Assembly: GCA_026986785.1 (NCBI GenBank) | Contig: JALSNW010000040.1 | Location: 23,735 to 87,734, forward strand | Length of the DNA stretch: 64,000 nt | Reading direction: 5' to 3' | Origin: Deltaproteobacteria bacterium | GTDB taxonomy: Bacteria > Desulfobacterota > Dissulfuribacteria > Dissulfuribacterales > QOAL01 | In this document: positions 25,090 to 34,210 of the stretch, one piece after another | Numbering within the stretch: the first letter of the stretch is position 1 | How the letters are laid out: each line of letters opens with the position of its first letter | Notes under the pieces: model-generated | Seen by the model: the letters and a program-made list of their open reading frames with translations, nothing else | What the model was told of the DNA's origin: nothing | The model's database searches: none | Made by a program: the position numbers and the translations under genes

Positions 25090-26526
25090 ATGATAAAAAG
25101 TGCTCAACCCAACTCTTCAAACAAAGAAAGGCTTATAAGACATTTTGATTCACTTGCCCCAAAACGTTCCCAGTGGAGAAATAGGGGAAGATACTACCAT
25201 GAGGAGATAGAGAGATATCTTCGTTTTATCGTTCCAGAGGGCTCATCGGTTCTGGAGATAGGTTGTGCCACAGGGGACCTGCTCAATGCCCTAAGGCCGG
25301 GAAGGGGGCTTGGCATTGACATCAGCCCCAAGATGATAGAGGAGGCACGGAAGAAGTTCCCCCACCTGGAGTTCAGGGTAGATGATCTGGAAGATCTCAA
25401 GGTTAAGGAGAAATTCGACTATGTGATCCTCTTTGAAACGATTGGGCACGTGGAAGACATCCAGAAGGCCCTTCGCCAGCTTCACAAGGTTTGTACTCCA
25501 AAAACAAGGGTTGTCATTGGTTATTACAACTACTTTTGGGTCCCTTTGATAAAGGCTGCAGAGGCCCTGGGTATATGTATGCCCCAGGCTCTGCGCCATT
25601 GGCTTCCGTTGGAAGACTTGGCCAATTTGTTATATCTGGAAGACTTTGAGGTGATCAGAAAGGGTTACAGGACCCTTATGCCAGTCTATATCCCCTTGAT
25701 ATCTGCTTTTTTCAATAGATTCCTGGCAAATATGCCTTTTTTTTGGAAGCTATCCCTAAATGAATTTCTCGTGGCCAAACCCTGTTGCCTGAGAAAGAAA
25801 CCAGAAGATGTTAGTTGTAGTATCGTGGTGCCTTGCAGGAATGAGAAGGGGAACATAGAACCTGCGGTCAAGAGGATTCCAAGACTTGGAAGCAAGACAG
25901 AGATCATCTTTGTGGAGGGTGGGTCATCCGATGGGACCTTTGAAGAGTGCATCCGAGTAAAGGATAGATACAGTCATCTCAACATAAAAGTACTCAGGCA
26001 GGATGGTGTGGGCAAGGGAGATGCAGTACGCAAGGGATTTTCTGAGGCGAGAAACGACGTGCTCATGATACTCGATGCAGATCTGACTGTACCTCCTGAA
26101 GATCTCCCCAAGTTCTTTAATGCCATATCTTCTGGAAAAGGGGAATTTATCAATGGCTCCAGATTAGTATACCAGATGGAAAAACAGGCCATGAGATTTT
26201 TGAATCTGTTGGGTAATAAATTTTTCAGCCGAGCATTCACCTATCTGTTCGAACAGCGGATAAGGGATACCTTGTGTGGGACCAAGGTCCTATGGAGGGA
26301 AGATTATGAGAAAATAAAAACCGAGAGGGCCTATTTTGGGCGGATAGATCCCTTTGGTGATTTTGATCTGCTTTTTGGGGCGGTAAAATTGAGTCTGAAG
26401 ATTGTTGAAGTTCCAATACGTTACCGTGAACGTGCCTATGGTTCCACCAACATAAGCCGTTTCCGGCACGGTCTCTTGCTTTTAAGGATGGTCTGGCTGG
26501 GCCTATGGAAGATAAAGTGGATATAG
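25090..26526 (+). CDS. Fusion of SAM-dependent methyltransferase and family 2 glycosyltransferase
   Basis: A protein of about 478 residues with two domains. Residues about 1-230 are a class I methyltransferase: SVLEIGCATGDLLNAL (motif I) and FDYVILFETIGHV. Residues about 240-478 are a GT2 domain resembling dolichol-phosphate-mannose-synthase-type enzymes: CSIVVPCRNEKGNIEPAV, LRQDGVGKGDAVRKGF, ILDADLTVPPED, GTKVLWREDYE and YRERAYGSTNISRF. ATG 25090 is preferred over TTG 25084. The fusion suggests that the methylation and the sugar transfer act on one lipid-linked sugar, or on the end of a chain as a length stop. It could act on the same carrier lipid as the other transferases. Confidence 0.8.
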   Translation: MIKSAQPNSSNKERLIRHFDSLAPKRSQWRNRGRYYHEEIERYLRFIVPEGSSVLEIGCATGDLLNALRPGRGLGIDISPKMIEEARKKFPHLEFRVDDLEDLKVKEKFDYVILFETIGHVEDIQKALRQLHKVCTPKTRVVIGYYNYFWVPLIKAAEALGICMPQALRHWLPLEDLANLLYLEDFEVIRKGYRTLMPVYIPLISAFFNRFLANMPFFWKLSLNEFLVAKPCCLRKKPEDVSCSIVVPCRNEKGNIEPAVKRIPRLGSKTEIIFVEGGSSDGTFEECIRVKDRYSHLNIKVLRQDGVGKGDAVRKGFSEARNDVLMILDADLTVPPEDLPKFFNAISSGKGEFINGSRLVYQMEKQAMRFLNLLGNKFFSRAFTYLFEQRIRDTLCGTKVLWREDYEKIKTERAYFGRIDPFGDFDLLFGAVKLSLKIVEVPIRYRERAYGSTNISRFRHGLLLLRMVWLGLWKIKWI

Positions 26527-26605
26527 CCTTTATCGTCTACCAAGGCTGAAAAAATTGAAAAACCTATCATTTTTATTCCCAATAGCCTATTTTTAATATA
26601 AAATT

Positions 26606-26632
26606 TAACAATAATCACAAAAAAGCCGATGA
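26606..26632 (+). promoter_or_regulatory. Sigma-28-like promoter candidate upstream of beta-helix gene
   Basis: TAACAATA (26606-26613), exactly 11 bases, then GCCGATGA (26625-26632), compared with TAAAGTTT-N11-GCCGATAA. The -10 half is strong (7 of 8) and the -35 half is weak. It lies 115 bases before the start at 26748, in the first longer gap of the polysaccharide locus (26527-26747). Confidence 0.35.
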
Positions 26633-26747
26633 ATAATCAAGGTAGGTGATTCGATAGGGTCATATTGGGCCATTTTGTGGATTGTACCGTCACTGTTCGG
26701 TGTTTTGGAAGAGCTGGATTCTATTATTCTTTGTCAGGGAGGGCACG

Positions 26748-28511
26748 ATGAGCCATTTGAGCATGAGAGAAAATGCAACCATGTGGAAGACAACATTATT
26801 ATGCCTGGTTTTGGGCCTGTTTTTGTTACCTGTCAAGGTTTGGGCCCAGACCTATTTCGTGGATGCTATCTCAGGAAATGATAGCTTTCCTGGTACTTCC
26901 CCTGGCAATGCATGGAAAAGTCTAAAAAAAGTAAGCAGTATCACGTTCCATCCTGGCGATCAGGTGCTTTTCAAAAGGGGCCAGACATGGCATGGTAGTT
27001 TGACCATTGCTGGTTCGGGTACGAGCGATGCCCCTATAGTTGTGAGTGATTTTGGGGATGACGAACAAAGCTTACCGGTTATTGATGGGACCTATGGTCC
27101 ACCTTTCAGATTTAATTGGGGTTGGGTAAGGGAAAATATCTACAAGACCGTCCAGGGTCCAGGATTAAATGATCCCAATATCTTATTTTATAAGGGGGAG
27201 GCGAAACCCTCTATCACCACTCTTCGTTTTAACTCAGTGCCTCCTTCCCTCAAGCCTGGTGCAATACTTCTTCAACTCGATGGGATTTATCGGAATTTTT
27301 GGGTTACTTCCAGAGGTGGGAGCCTGGTGGCAGGGATCACCTTTTTTAAGATCGATCCAGAAAAACAGGTTTATGTGAGACAGGTTGAAAATGGTCATGA
27401 AAGACAGTGGCCTTTCACCCTTGGCAAGGCCGAAGTAGTAAAGGATATAAATGCGCTTACCCAGCCTGGACAATGGTATTGGGACCCGACTGACAGGTCG
27501 ATCTATCTATATTCTGATGTCCCTCCAGCCAGTGCAGCAATAAAGATAGGTTGTCAGAATTATGGCATTCGTATCCAGGGAAGAAATTATGTAACCGTAA
27601 AAAATGTCATGGTAAGGGGCTTTAATGAGACAGGGATAATGGTTTACAACAGCCGTAATATATCCCTACAAAACGTCCATGTATTTGGTATTGGCTCTGG
27701 TGGCCATAAATCTGGCATTCTTTTCTTCAATTCATCCAATTGCTCTTTGACGGACAGTACTGTGGATTCTGTCATGGGCAATGCCATAGTGATCTATTCC
27801 TTCGGGCATCCTTCAAGTACTTGGTCGCGGTCTTGGAACAATGTTATAGTTAGAAATTACATACACGATATCGGTTCGGCAGGTATCAGTCTGGCAACGG
27901 ATTTTCCCAAGCAGGCAGATCTCATCCAGAACAATGTCATTGCGGAAAATACTATAGAACGGGTAAACTTATATACCTATGATGCAGCAGGCATCTATAC
28001 CCTGAATACGGGTCCAGGTAATATCATGAGAGGGAATACCATTCGTTTTGGTGGTTCCAGTCAGCTAAGAAGTGCTGGCATCATGATTGATTCAGGTTCT
28101 GGTCCAACTCTCGTGGAACATAACACCATCGAAGGCAATTCAAATGGTGGCATTGTCATCACTGATGCTGGTCATAGAATCCAATTCAATACCATCCGAA
28201 ACAATGGCGAGACAGTGTGGGATTGTGCCCAGATAGTCATGTTCCCTGTAAGGGCCAACGCCTCTGGATGCTTTGTGGAGCACAATACCCTTGAGGCCCA
28301 GCAGGGGCAGAAGCTGATGATGAAGACCAGGAATCCCCGCCTACCCGAAGCGCCAAACCATATAGATTATAACGATTATATTGCAAGAGATAACAATCTC
28401 TTTTGTTGGAGTGATACATGGCAGTGTACCCAGTGGGTAGATTTTTATAACTGGACAAATAACTATGGTTTTGACATCCATTCCAGTTTTACCTTTGCCA
28501 AAGAAGAGTAG
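26748..28511 (+). CDS. Secreted right-handed parallel beta-helix protein
   Basis: About 587 residues from ATG 26748, chosen because GGAGG lies 5 bases upstream. A signal peptide (hydrophobic stretch, cleavage near VWA-QTYFVD) is followed by an N-terminal domain typical of pectate-lyase-like proteins (YFVDAISGNDSFPGTSPG, then NAWKSLKKVSSI, and PGDQVLFKRGQTWHG) and a ladder of beta-helix rungs (for example GNTIRFGGSSQLRSAGIMI, HNTIEGNSNGGIVI). The opening 'VDxxxGNDxxxGTS..PW' style motif is common in secreted carbohydrate-active or polysaccharide-binding proteins. Its position between glycan genes suggests it modifies, cuts or binds the polymer. No lyase catalytic triad is certain. Confidence 0.75.
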   Translation: MSHLSMRENATMWKTTLLCLVLGLFLLPVKVWAQTYFVDAISGNDSFPGTSPGNAWKSLKKVSSITFHPGDQVLFKRGQTWHGSLTIAGSGTSDAPIVVSDFGDDEQSLPVIDGTYGPPFRFNWGWVRENIYKTVQGPGLNDPNILFYKGEAKPSITTLRFNSVPPSLKPGAILLQLDGIYRNFWVTSRGGSLVAGITFFKIDPEKQVYVRQVENGHERQWPFTLGKAEVVKDINALTQPGQWYWDPTDRSIYLYSDVPPASAAIKIGCQNYGIRIQGRNYVTVKNVMVRGFNETGIMVYNSRNISLQNVHVFGIGSGGHKSGILFFNSSNCSLTDSTVDSVMGNAIVIYSFGHPSSTWSRSWNNVIVRNYIHDIGSAGISLATDFPKQADLIQNNVIAENTIERVNLYTYDAAGIYTLNTGPGNIMRGNTIRFGGSSQLRSAGIMIDSGSGPTLVEHNTIEGNSNGGIVITDAGHRIQFNTIRNNGETVWDCAQIVMFPVRANASGCFVEHNTLEAQQGQKLMMKTRNPRLPEAPNHIDYNDYIARDNNLFCWSDTWQCTQWVDFYNWTNNYGFDIHSSFTFAKEE

Positions 28512-28716
28512 CATGTCTCGTAAAGGCACTGTGCTTCTAAGGTCGTATCTGCCCTGTCTGGCAAGGGATCTTCTCGCCTAATTGCTCGGCCCCAGGCTAT
28601 GGGTAACTGGCAATATCATTAAATCAGAATCGGCAGTTAGTCTATTAAAGAGTCTGAGCGCACCTCTGAAGAAAGGGGATTTCTCATGGAGGAATCATCT
28701 AAGGGGGAGGCTTTGG

Positions 28717-30066
28717 GTGTACTATTTATGTGATAAAATTATCAAGGTCAACAGGAAGATGTGTTCTTCAAGACTACTTAGATATTTTTTTATGATGGCC
28801 AGGAGATATGGTAATCACATTTATGTGTTGGTCATTTTCCTGTTTTTGACTATAGGCCTCATCTATTCTTTCTATCTTGGAGATCAGTTAAAATTCCCAG
28901 ATGAAAGACTATATCTGGCAATTGCCAAGAATATTGCAGGAGGAAAGGGTTATTCATTTGACGGCGTTGAGCCAACGGCCTTTCTCCCTCCTGTTTACCC
29001 CCTGCTCCTTTCCATCTTCATAAAGCTTGGTTTTTCTATCCCGTTACTTCGCTATCTAAACTTCATATTTTTGTCCTTGTCCCTGGTTATCATCCATTCC
29101 ATTTTGAGGCATGAAAAGGCAGAGATAGGGATAGGACCTGTCTCCCTGCTCATGGGGGCCTATGGTGTGCTTTTTTATACGGCAGGGACTTTTTATCCCC
29201 AGACCCTGTTTAGCCTTGTCCTCATCATGATGGTAAGGGTAGCAATCTGTATAGACTTCAACTGGATAAAGGCAGTCCTTTTTGGGGCTTTGTCGGCTAT
29301 GATAGTACTTGTCCATGGCAGTGGTGTATTCGTTCCCCCTGTAATTGGATTGTGGGTGTTGTCAAGGTCACATGAGAGGCGGAAAATAGTTACCAGGCTT
29401 GGCCTGAGCGTGGTTATAGCCATGTTGTTCATCTCACTTTGGTCCTTTAGGAACTATTCAGCATTTCATCGGATAATCCCCTTGACAACACATGGTGGGG
29501 ATACGCTTTATATTGGCAACAATCCCCATACCTGTCTTTCCGCTTGGTATGATTATGTAAACGATGACTTTTACAAACAGGTGTCGAAACTACCTGAGCC
29601 AGATCAAAACAGCTATTACGTCAAGCGCACCTTGGATTTCTGGAAGAATCAGCCGATTAAGGCAGCCAGGTTATATCTATTCAAGTTTGTGAATTATTTT
29701 AATTTCAAAAACAACCTATGCGTGACCAGGGAATTTAATACATGGCGTAGTGTGATCATGTTCATAACATATTATCCACTCGTCTTGTGTCTTATCCTGA
29801 GGCTTTTGTATATGAGGAGATTTCCTCTTGAGGACATTGAATGGTTGCTTTTGTCTCTATACACAGCCAGTGCCCTTTTTTATGCACTTTTTTTGCCAAG
29901 AATACGATTTAGGCTCCCCTATGACCTATTACTCATTACTTCAATAGGGTTTATGTCTTCACTTATAGCACGAAACTGCCATCTATTGGGCAGAATCAAT
30001 AATGAAAACCAGGTTCATGACAATGATATCTTCACGTGCAAAAAGCAGATATCTGTTGAAAATTAG
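28717..30066 (+). CDS. GT-C-type membrane glycosyltransferase (ArnT/PMT-like)
   Basis: An integral membrane protein of about 450 residues with 9-11 hydrophobic segments. The first periplasmic loop holds PDERLYLAIAKNI, with acidic residues in the GT-C catalytic position, and TAFLPPVYPLLLS matches the P-x-YP element of the ArnT/GT39/GT83 group, which transfers sugars from polyprenyl-phosphate donors. The start is uncertain: GTG 28717 has GGGGGAGG 6 bases upstream and is my choice; an in-frame TTG at 28582 and ATG at 28759 are alternatives. It overlaps the following acyltransferase gene by 65 bases in another frame. Confidence 0.7.
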   Translation: MYYLCDKIIKVNRKMCSSRLLRYFFMMARRYGNHIYVLVIFLFLTIGLIYSFYLGDQLKFPDERLYLAIAKNIAGGKGYSFDGVEPTAFLPPVYPLLLSIFIKLGFSIPLLRYLNFIFLSLSLVIIHSILRHEKAEIGIGPVSLLMGAYGVLFYTAGTFYPQTLFSLVLIMMVRVAICIDFNWIKAVLFGALSAMIVLVHGSGVFVPPVIGLWVLSRSHERRKIVTRLGLSVVIAMLFISLWSFRNYSAFHRIIPLTTHGGDTLYIGNNPHTCLSAWYDYVNDDFYKQVSKLPEPDQNSYYVKRTLDFWKNQPIKAARLYLFKFVNYFNFKNNLCVTREFNTWRSVIMFITYYPLVLCLILRLLYMRRFPLEDIEWLLLSLYTASALFYALFLPRIRFRLPYDLLLITSIGFMSSLIARNCHLLGRINNENQVHDNDIFTCKKQISVEN

Positions 30067-30688
30067 CCTGCCCGCCCTGATTTATTGTCTCTGGAAATTC
30101 AGGAGCAGCAATATCATCCCTTTTAAGAACACCCGTATAAGGGGCGAAAAAGAGAGTAAGGTCTTTGGGGACGGGTTATTATTGTTGGGAATCCAGTGGG
30201 AACTTGGTAGATACTTGTCATCCCAGATGGTGCTTAGACAAGGTAGCTGTGTCAGGATCAATGGAAGATTCAAGATCTATTCGGGCCATTCCATCTGGGT
30301 GAATCAGGGTGCGACCCTCATACTTGGCAGTGGTTATATAAACAATAACCTAAGGCTTTCGTGTTTCAAGAGGATCGAGATCGGAAATAATGTTGCAATA
30401 TCGGAAAATGTTACTATCTGGGACAGCGATTGTCACTGTGTAAGAGGAAAGCAGGATACTGCACCTGTCAGGATATGTGACAATGTATGGATTGGTCTCA
30501 ATTCTGTAATCTTGAAGGGAGTCACAATTGGGGAGGGGTCTGTGATTGCTGCAGGCTCGGTAGTAAATAGGGATATCCCATCTCATACACTTGCTGCAGG
30601 GGTGCCCGCTGTTATCAAAAGACAAAGGGAAGAGGCAGATCATTGTCTTACGACATTGAAATCTTGCTGGAACATATGGAACTACTAA
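30002..30688 (+). CDS. Left-handed beta-helix (hexapeptide-repeat) acyltransferase
   Basis: A 228-residue protein. Residues about 80-205 contain hexapeptide-type repeats ([68 protein letters not shown]) ending in the GVPAVIK loop typical of LacA/WbbJ-type O-acetyltransferases. It should transfer an acetyl group from acetyl-CoA to a sugar hydroxyl in the cytoplasm. The 5' end overlaps the preceding membrane transferase gene by 65 bases, so the real start could be a later codon, but the overlap may be genuine. A role in decorating the polysaccharide is inferred from context. Confidence 0.82.
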   Translation: MKTRFMTMISSRAKSRYLLKISLPALIYCLWKFRSSNIIPFKNTRIRGEKESKVFGDGLLLLGIQWELGRYLSSQMVLRQGSCVRINGRFKIYSGHSIWVNQGATLILGSGYINNNLRLSCFKRIEIGNNVAISENVTIWDSDCHCVRGKQDTAPVRICDNVWIGLNSVILKGVTIGEGSVIAAGSVVNRDIPSHTLAAGVPAVIKRQREEADHCLTTLKSCWNIWNY

Positions 30689-30701
30689 TCAGGCAGGTCT
30701 T

Positions 30702-31673
30702 ATGAATGTGATAAGAAAGAATATCATGGGAAGAAAGCGTATCCTTGTTACAGGGGGGGCAGGTTTTATTGGCTCCCACCTGTGTGAACGGCTATTGAAT
30801 GATGGCCATGAGGTCTTGTGTGTGGACAATTTTTTTACTGGCAGCAGGGAAAATATTGTCCACCTGCTAAAGAACCCCTATTTTGAAGTAATACGCCATG
30901 ACATTACATTTCCACTCTATGTTGAAGTCGATGAGATATACAACCTGGCATGTCCTGCATCGCCTGTCCATTATCAGCATGACCCTGTACAGACCACCAA
31001 GACCTCGGTTCACGGGGCCATCAACATGTTGGGGCTGGCCAAGAGGATAGGGGCCAAAATCTTCCAGGCATCCACGTCTGAGGTATATGGTGACCCTGAA
31101 ATCCATCCACAGCCTGAAAGTTATTGGGGCAATGTGAATCCCATTGGCAGGAGATCATGTTACGATGAAGGAAAAAGATGTGCCGAGACCCTCTTCTTCG
31201 ATTATCACAGGCAACATGGTGTGAAGATAAAGGTTGCACGCATCTTCAATACCTATGGGCCTCGTATGCATCCAGATGATGGCCGAGTTGTTTCAAATTT
31301 TATTGTTCAGGCCATTTTGTCAAGGCCTATTACCATATATGGGGATGGCAGCCAGACCCGGGCTTTTTGTTATGTTGAGGACTTAGTGGATGTGATTGTC
31401 CAATTCATGGCCTCCGAGGATTCCATCACCGGTCCCTTGAATATAGGAAACCCTGCCGAGCTGACCATCTTGGATCTGGCCAAAAAGATATTGGAGATCA
31501 CTGGTTCTGAGTCGGAATTGCTTTTTAGACCCCTGCCCTCGGATGACCCAAGAAGACGAAGGCCAGATATCAGTCGTGCTCGAAAGCTTTTGGGCTGGGA
31601 GCCAACTACGTCCCTGGAAAAAGGCCTTGAAAAGACCATCCAGTATTTCCAAAAATACCTGAAGGCCAATTAG
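30702..31673 (+). CDS. UDP-glucuronate decarboxylase (UDP-xylose synthase)
   Basis: A 323-residue extended short-chain dehydrogenase: [20 protein letters not shown] binds [16 protein letters not shown] and [12 protein letters not shown] match the UXS1 family closely, and the active site reads [11 protein letters not shown] (Tyr-x3-Lys). [20 protein letters not shown] is also characteristic of the decarboxylase branch. It converts UDP-glucuronate to UDP-xylose in the cytoplasm, so xylose is probably a building block of this polymer. ATG 30726 is an alternative start. Confidence 0.9.
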   Translation: MNVIRKNIMGRKRILVTGGAGFIGSHLCERLLNDGHEVLCVDNFFTGSRENIVHLLKNPYFEVIRHDITFPLYVEVDEIYNLACPASPVHYQHDPVQTTKTSVHGAINMLGLAKRIGAKIFQASTSEVYGDPEIHPQPESYWGNVNPIGRRSCYDEGKRCAETLFFDYHRQHGVKIKVARIFNTYGPRMHPDDGRVVSNFIVQAILSRPITIYGDGSQTRAFCYVEDLVDVIVQFMASEDSITGPLNIGNPAELTILDLAKKILEITGSESELLFRPLPSDDPRRRRPDISRARKLLGWEPTTSLEKGLEKTIQYFQKYLKAN

Positions 31674-31829
31674 CCCCATTCGAATGGTCTTTATTATAGT
31701 GACGACAGACCGGTGTGAAAATTTAATAGACCAGCTTGCCCAAGAGACAGTGGCGAAGGTCGCCTCATATGTTATATTCATGAGTTTAAGGTAGGGGTCT
31801 TCATCGAAATCAACTAAACAGGGCGTCTT

Positions 31830-33059
31830 ATGTCGAGAACTTTATTGGAAAAGCTTGTCTTTGATAAATATCTTGGCTCAATAGGTGGACAGCCCCTTTG
31901 TATTAGCTTAATTGTTCAGTTGGTTATCTTGTCTTATATCTTGTCAAATTCCTGCCCTCCTGTATTGGCATCAGATCTTTTGGTCCCTGATGACTTTCCT
32001 ACCATATCCGATGCTTTGGATGCTGCTGAATCAGGGGATACGATTATTGTCAAGCCTGGTACGTACTACGAACGGATAAAGATGAAGGAGGGGGTGGCTC
32101 TCGTCAGTTTTGCAGGTGATGGGGGTAACGATTTGGTAAAAGGTCCTGGTCTTAAAAAGGTCCTGAAAAGGACACTTCGTACCATTATTGACGGTAGTCA
32201 AATAGAGGAGCCTGGTTATCTGATAAGTTTTCCTTCTGAGACAACAGAACCAATGGAGGTAGATGGATTCACCTTTCGGAACATGCCCAAATATGCCTCG
32301 AGTGTGAATCTGTTTTTGATGGAGATTCGGGCCTGTTCCCCTGTGGTCGTAAACAATGTCTTTACAGGCAACAAGAGTTGGGGAGGCATACTTGCCACAG
32401 GGCTTGGTATAGGAATGGGGCCCGAACTTGAGACAAAGGCAAAACCAATTATAAGAAACAATATAATTTATGGCAATGCAGGCCCTGGTATCGCCAATGG
32501 GAGCAATTCAGCAGCCATCATCACTGAAAATGAGATATTTGAAAACAGGTTTCCCCATGGGGGGCAGGAAAATCATTTTGCCCCTGGAATCGGTGTCAGG
32601 GAAAAAGCACGTCCCCTGATAAAGGAGAATCTCTGTTATAGAAATGGGGTGGGGATAGGGGTGTTGAGCCTCGATAGCAATGAGCAGCCTCTGGTGATCC
32701 AGACCAATAGACTCTATGAAAACAGTATGGCTGGGATAAGCGTACGAGGGGTAGGTGGCCCTGGCATCAAGAGTCAGGTCTGCATAGAATACAATCAGAT
32801 ATTTCACAATCTGGAAGCAGGGGTTCGATTTACCAAGGTGGCCAAGGCCAGCGTCTATTTTAATGAGATATATGGAAATAGAAAATCCGGCCTGAGCCTA
32901 TGGGACGTAAACAAGGCAATTGTAGAAGACAATGAGATCTTCGGCAATTTCACCTCGGGTATCCGTCTTCTCGATGTCCCTTCGGCTATTGTACGCAGGA
33001 ACCATATCTATGGCAATGTTACCGCTGGAATAGATATTATAAGCTGGGAGAGAAATTGA
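31830..33059 (+). CDS. Secreted parallel beta-helix protein 1 of a tandem trio
   Basis: A 409-residue protein with a long N-region and a signal or membrane segment (about 27-48, cleavage near VLA-SD). The cap motif PDDFPTISDALDAAESGDTI followed by VKPGTYYERIKMKEG is the NosD/pectin-lyase-like N-terminal element. It is followed by rungs with NNIIYGNAGPGI, NEIFENRF, NRLYENSMAGISV and NEIYGNRKSGLSLW. It lies 156 bases after the decarboxylase gene and overlaps the next beta-helix gene (TTGA). The function is not assigned; it could bind, cut or epimerise the polymer. Confidence 0.72.
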   Translation: MSRTLLEKLVFDKYLGSIGGQPLCISLIVQLVILSYILSNSCPPVLASDLLVPDDFPTISDALDAAESGDTIIVKPGTYYERIKMKEGVALVSFAGDGGNDLVKGPGLKKVLKRTLRTIIDGSQIEEPGYLISFPSETTEPMEVDGFTFRNMPKYASSVNLFLMEIRACSPVVVNNVFTGNKSWGGILATGLGIGMGPELETKAKPIIRNNIIYGNAGPGIANGSNSAAIITENEIFENRFPHGGQENHFAPGIGVREKARPLIKENLCYRNGVGIGVLSLDSNEQPLVIQTNRLYENSMAGISVRGVGGPGIKSQVCIEYNQIFHNLEAGVRFTKVAKASVYFNEIYGNRKSGLSLWDVNKAIVEDNEIFGNFTSGIRLLDVPSAIVRRNHIYGNVTAGIDIISWERN

Positions 33060-34210
33060 TTTATTCTTTGTTTTGCCTTGCCATAAACGAAGTTATCCTC
33101 AAAGAGCGCACTTTGAGTCGTCACGTCAATTTTGCCTTGGTGTTGCTTGCAACTGTCTTTTGTAGTATTGACTCGCCTCGTGCAGCCATATTGGATGTGC
33201 CCGGACGTTATCCATCCATTCAGGATGCAATAAACGATGCCTCCTCTGGAGACACTATATTGGTCGCTCCTGGTCATTACTCCCTTTTTTATCAAAATAT
33301 CGTAATACCTGGAAAAATTCTTCTCCATATCAGAAGCGTGGAAGGTGCTCAAAAAACAATTATTTCAGGCAAAGGCAATGGCCCAGTCGTTACCATAGGC
33401 AGAGACAGCAAGGTGTCTTTGGAGGGCTTTACAATTACTACTCATGGGGGACTTGATGAAACGACCATGGGGGGAGCTGTTTTTTGTGCTGCTGGTTCGA
33501 CTCCCTTGATCCGGCAAAATATTTTTTTGGCCAATCATGCGGTCTTTGGCGGTGCCATTTATTGTGATACCCGATCCATGCCAGAGATTGTGGAAAATGT
33601 ATTCGTCAAGAACACAGCCCAGGTCTCAGGGGGGGGCATTTTTACTGACCATGCCAGGGCTACAATCTCCAGAAATCGCTTCATTGAGAATTCATCTGGT
33701 AGTTCTGGAGGGGCCATAGGCAGCAATAGGGATTCTTCCAAGATCACCAATAACATCTTCTGGAAAAACAAGGCGGTCTTTGGTAGCGGGCTCTCTTGTG
33801 ACAGGGCTGCGTCCATGATCGACAACAATACATTCGTGGCAAATCTGGCCCTTTCAAGTGGAGTGATTATTGTGGAGAAAGGCTCGGTACGTCTAACGAA
33901 TCTGATACTTTGGCAAAACCGGGGAGGAGGGCTCGTACTCCGTGGCATTGGGCCAGCAGGGAGGCCGGTCTGTTCCGACCTTCAGGGTAAGATGTTCAGG
34001 GGTATCAATGGAAATATTTCAGAAAAACCTATGTTCGTGGATCCCCAGGCAGGGGACTTTCATCTCGAACCTGGCTCGCCTTGCATAGACAAGGGAAGTC
34101 ATGATCCCTTCTATATGGACCGAGATGGCTCTTACAACGATATGGGGGCCTATGGTGGTCCACAGCCACTCATAGATTCAAACTTGCCTACTTACAAGGG
34201 AAAAATATGA
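33056..34210 (+). CDS. Secreted parallel beta-helix protein 2 of a tandem trio
   Basis: A 384-residue protein. The TTG start overlaps the previous stop; an in-frame TTG near 33114 just before the hydrophobic signal region (HVNFALVLLATVF, cleavage near SPRAA-IL) is an alternative. The cap PGRYPSIQDAINDASSGDTI is followed by VAPGHYSLF, then rungs in which G-G-A-I/G-G-G-I repeats (GGAVFCAAG, GGAIYCDT, GGGIFTDHA, GGAIGSN) dominate, as in polymorphic-outer-membrane-protein-type beta-helices. It ends with the FVDPQAGDFHLEPGSPCID and YNDMGAYGGP closing motifs. It overlaps the next gene by 4 bases. Confidence 0.72.
   Translation: MIYSLFCLAINEVILKERTLSRHVNFALVLLATVFCSIDSPRAAILDVPGRYPSIQDAINDASSGDTILVAPGHYSLFYQNIVIPGKILLHIRSVEGAQKTIISGKGNGPVVTIGRDSKVSLEGFTITTHGGLDETTMGGAVFCAAGSTPLIRQNIFLANHAVFGGAIYCDTRSMPEIVENVFVKNTAQVSGGGIFTDHARATISRNRFIENSSGSSGGAIGSNRDSSKITNNIFWKNKAVFGSGLSCDRAASMIDNNTFVANLALSSGVIIVEKGSVRLTNLILWQNRGGGLVLRGIGPAGRPVCSDLQGKMFRGINGNISEKPMFVDPQAGDFHLEPGSPCIDKGSHDPFYMDRDGSYNDMGAYGGPQPLIDSNLPTYKGKI

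Noticed and set aside
24484..25107. Minus-strand frame of 207 codons
   Set aside because: Antisense to the glycosyltransferase at 23995 and the gap after it; no motif and no start signal.
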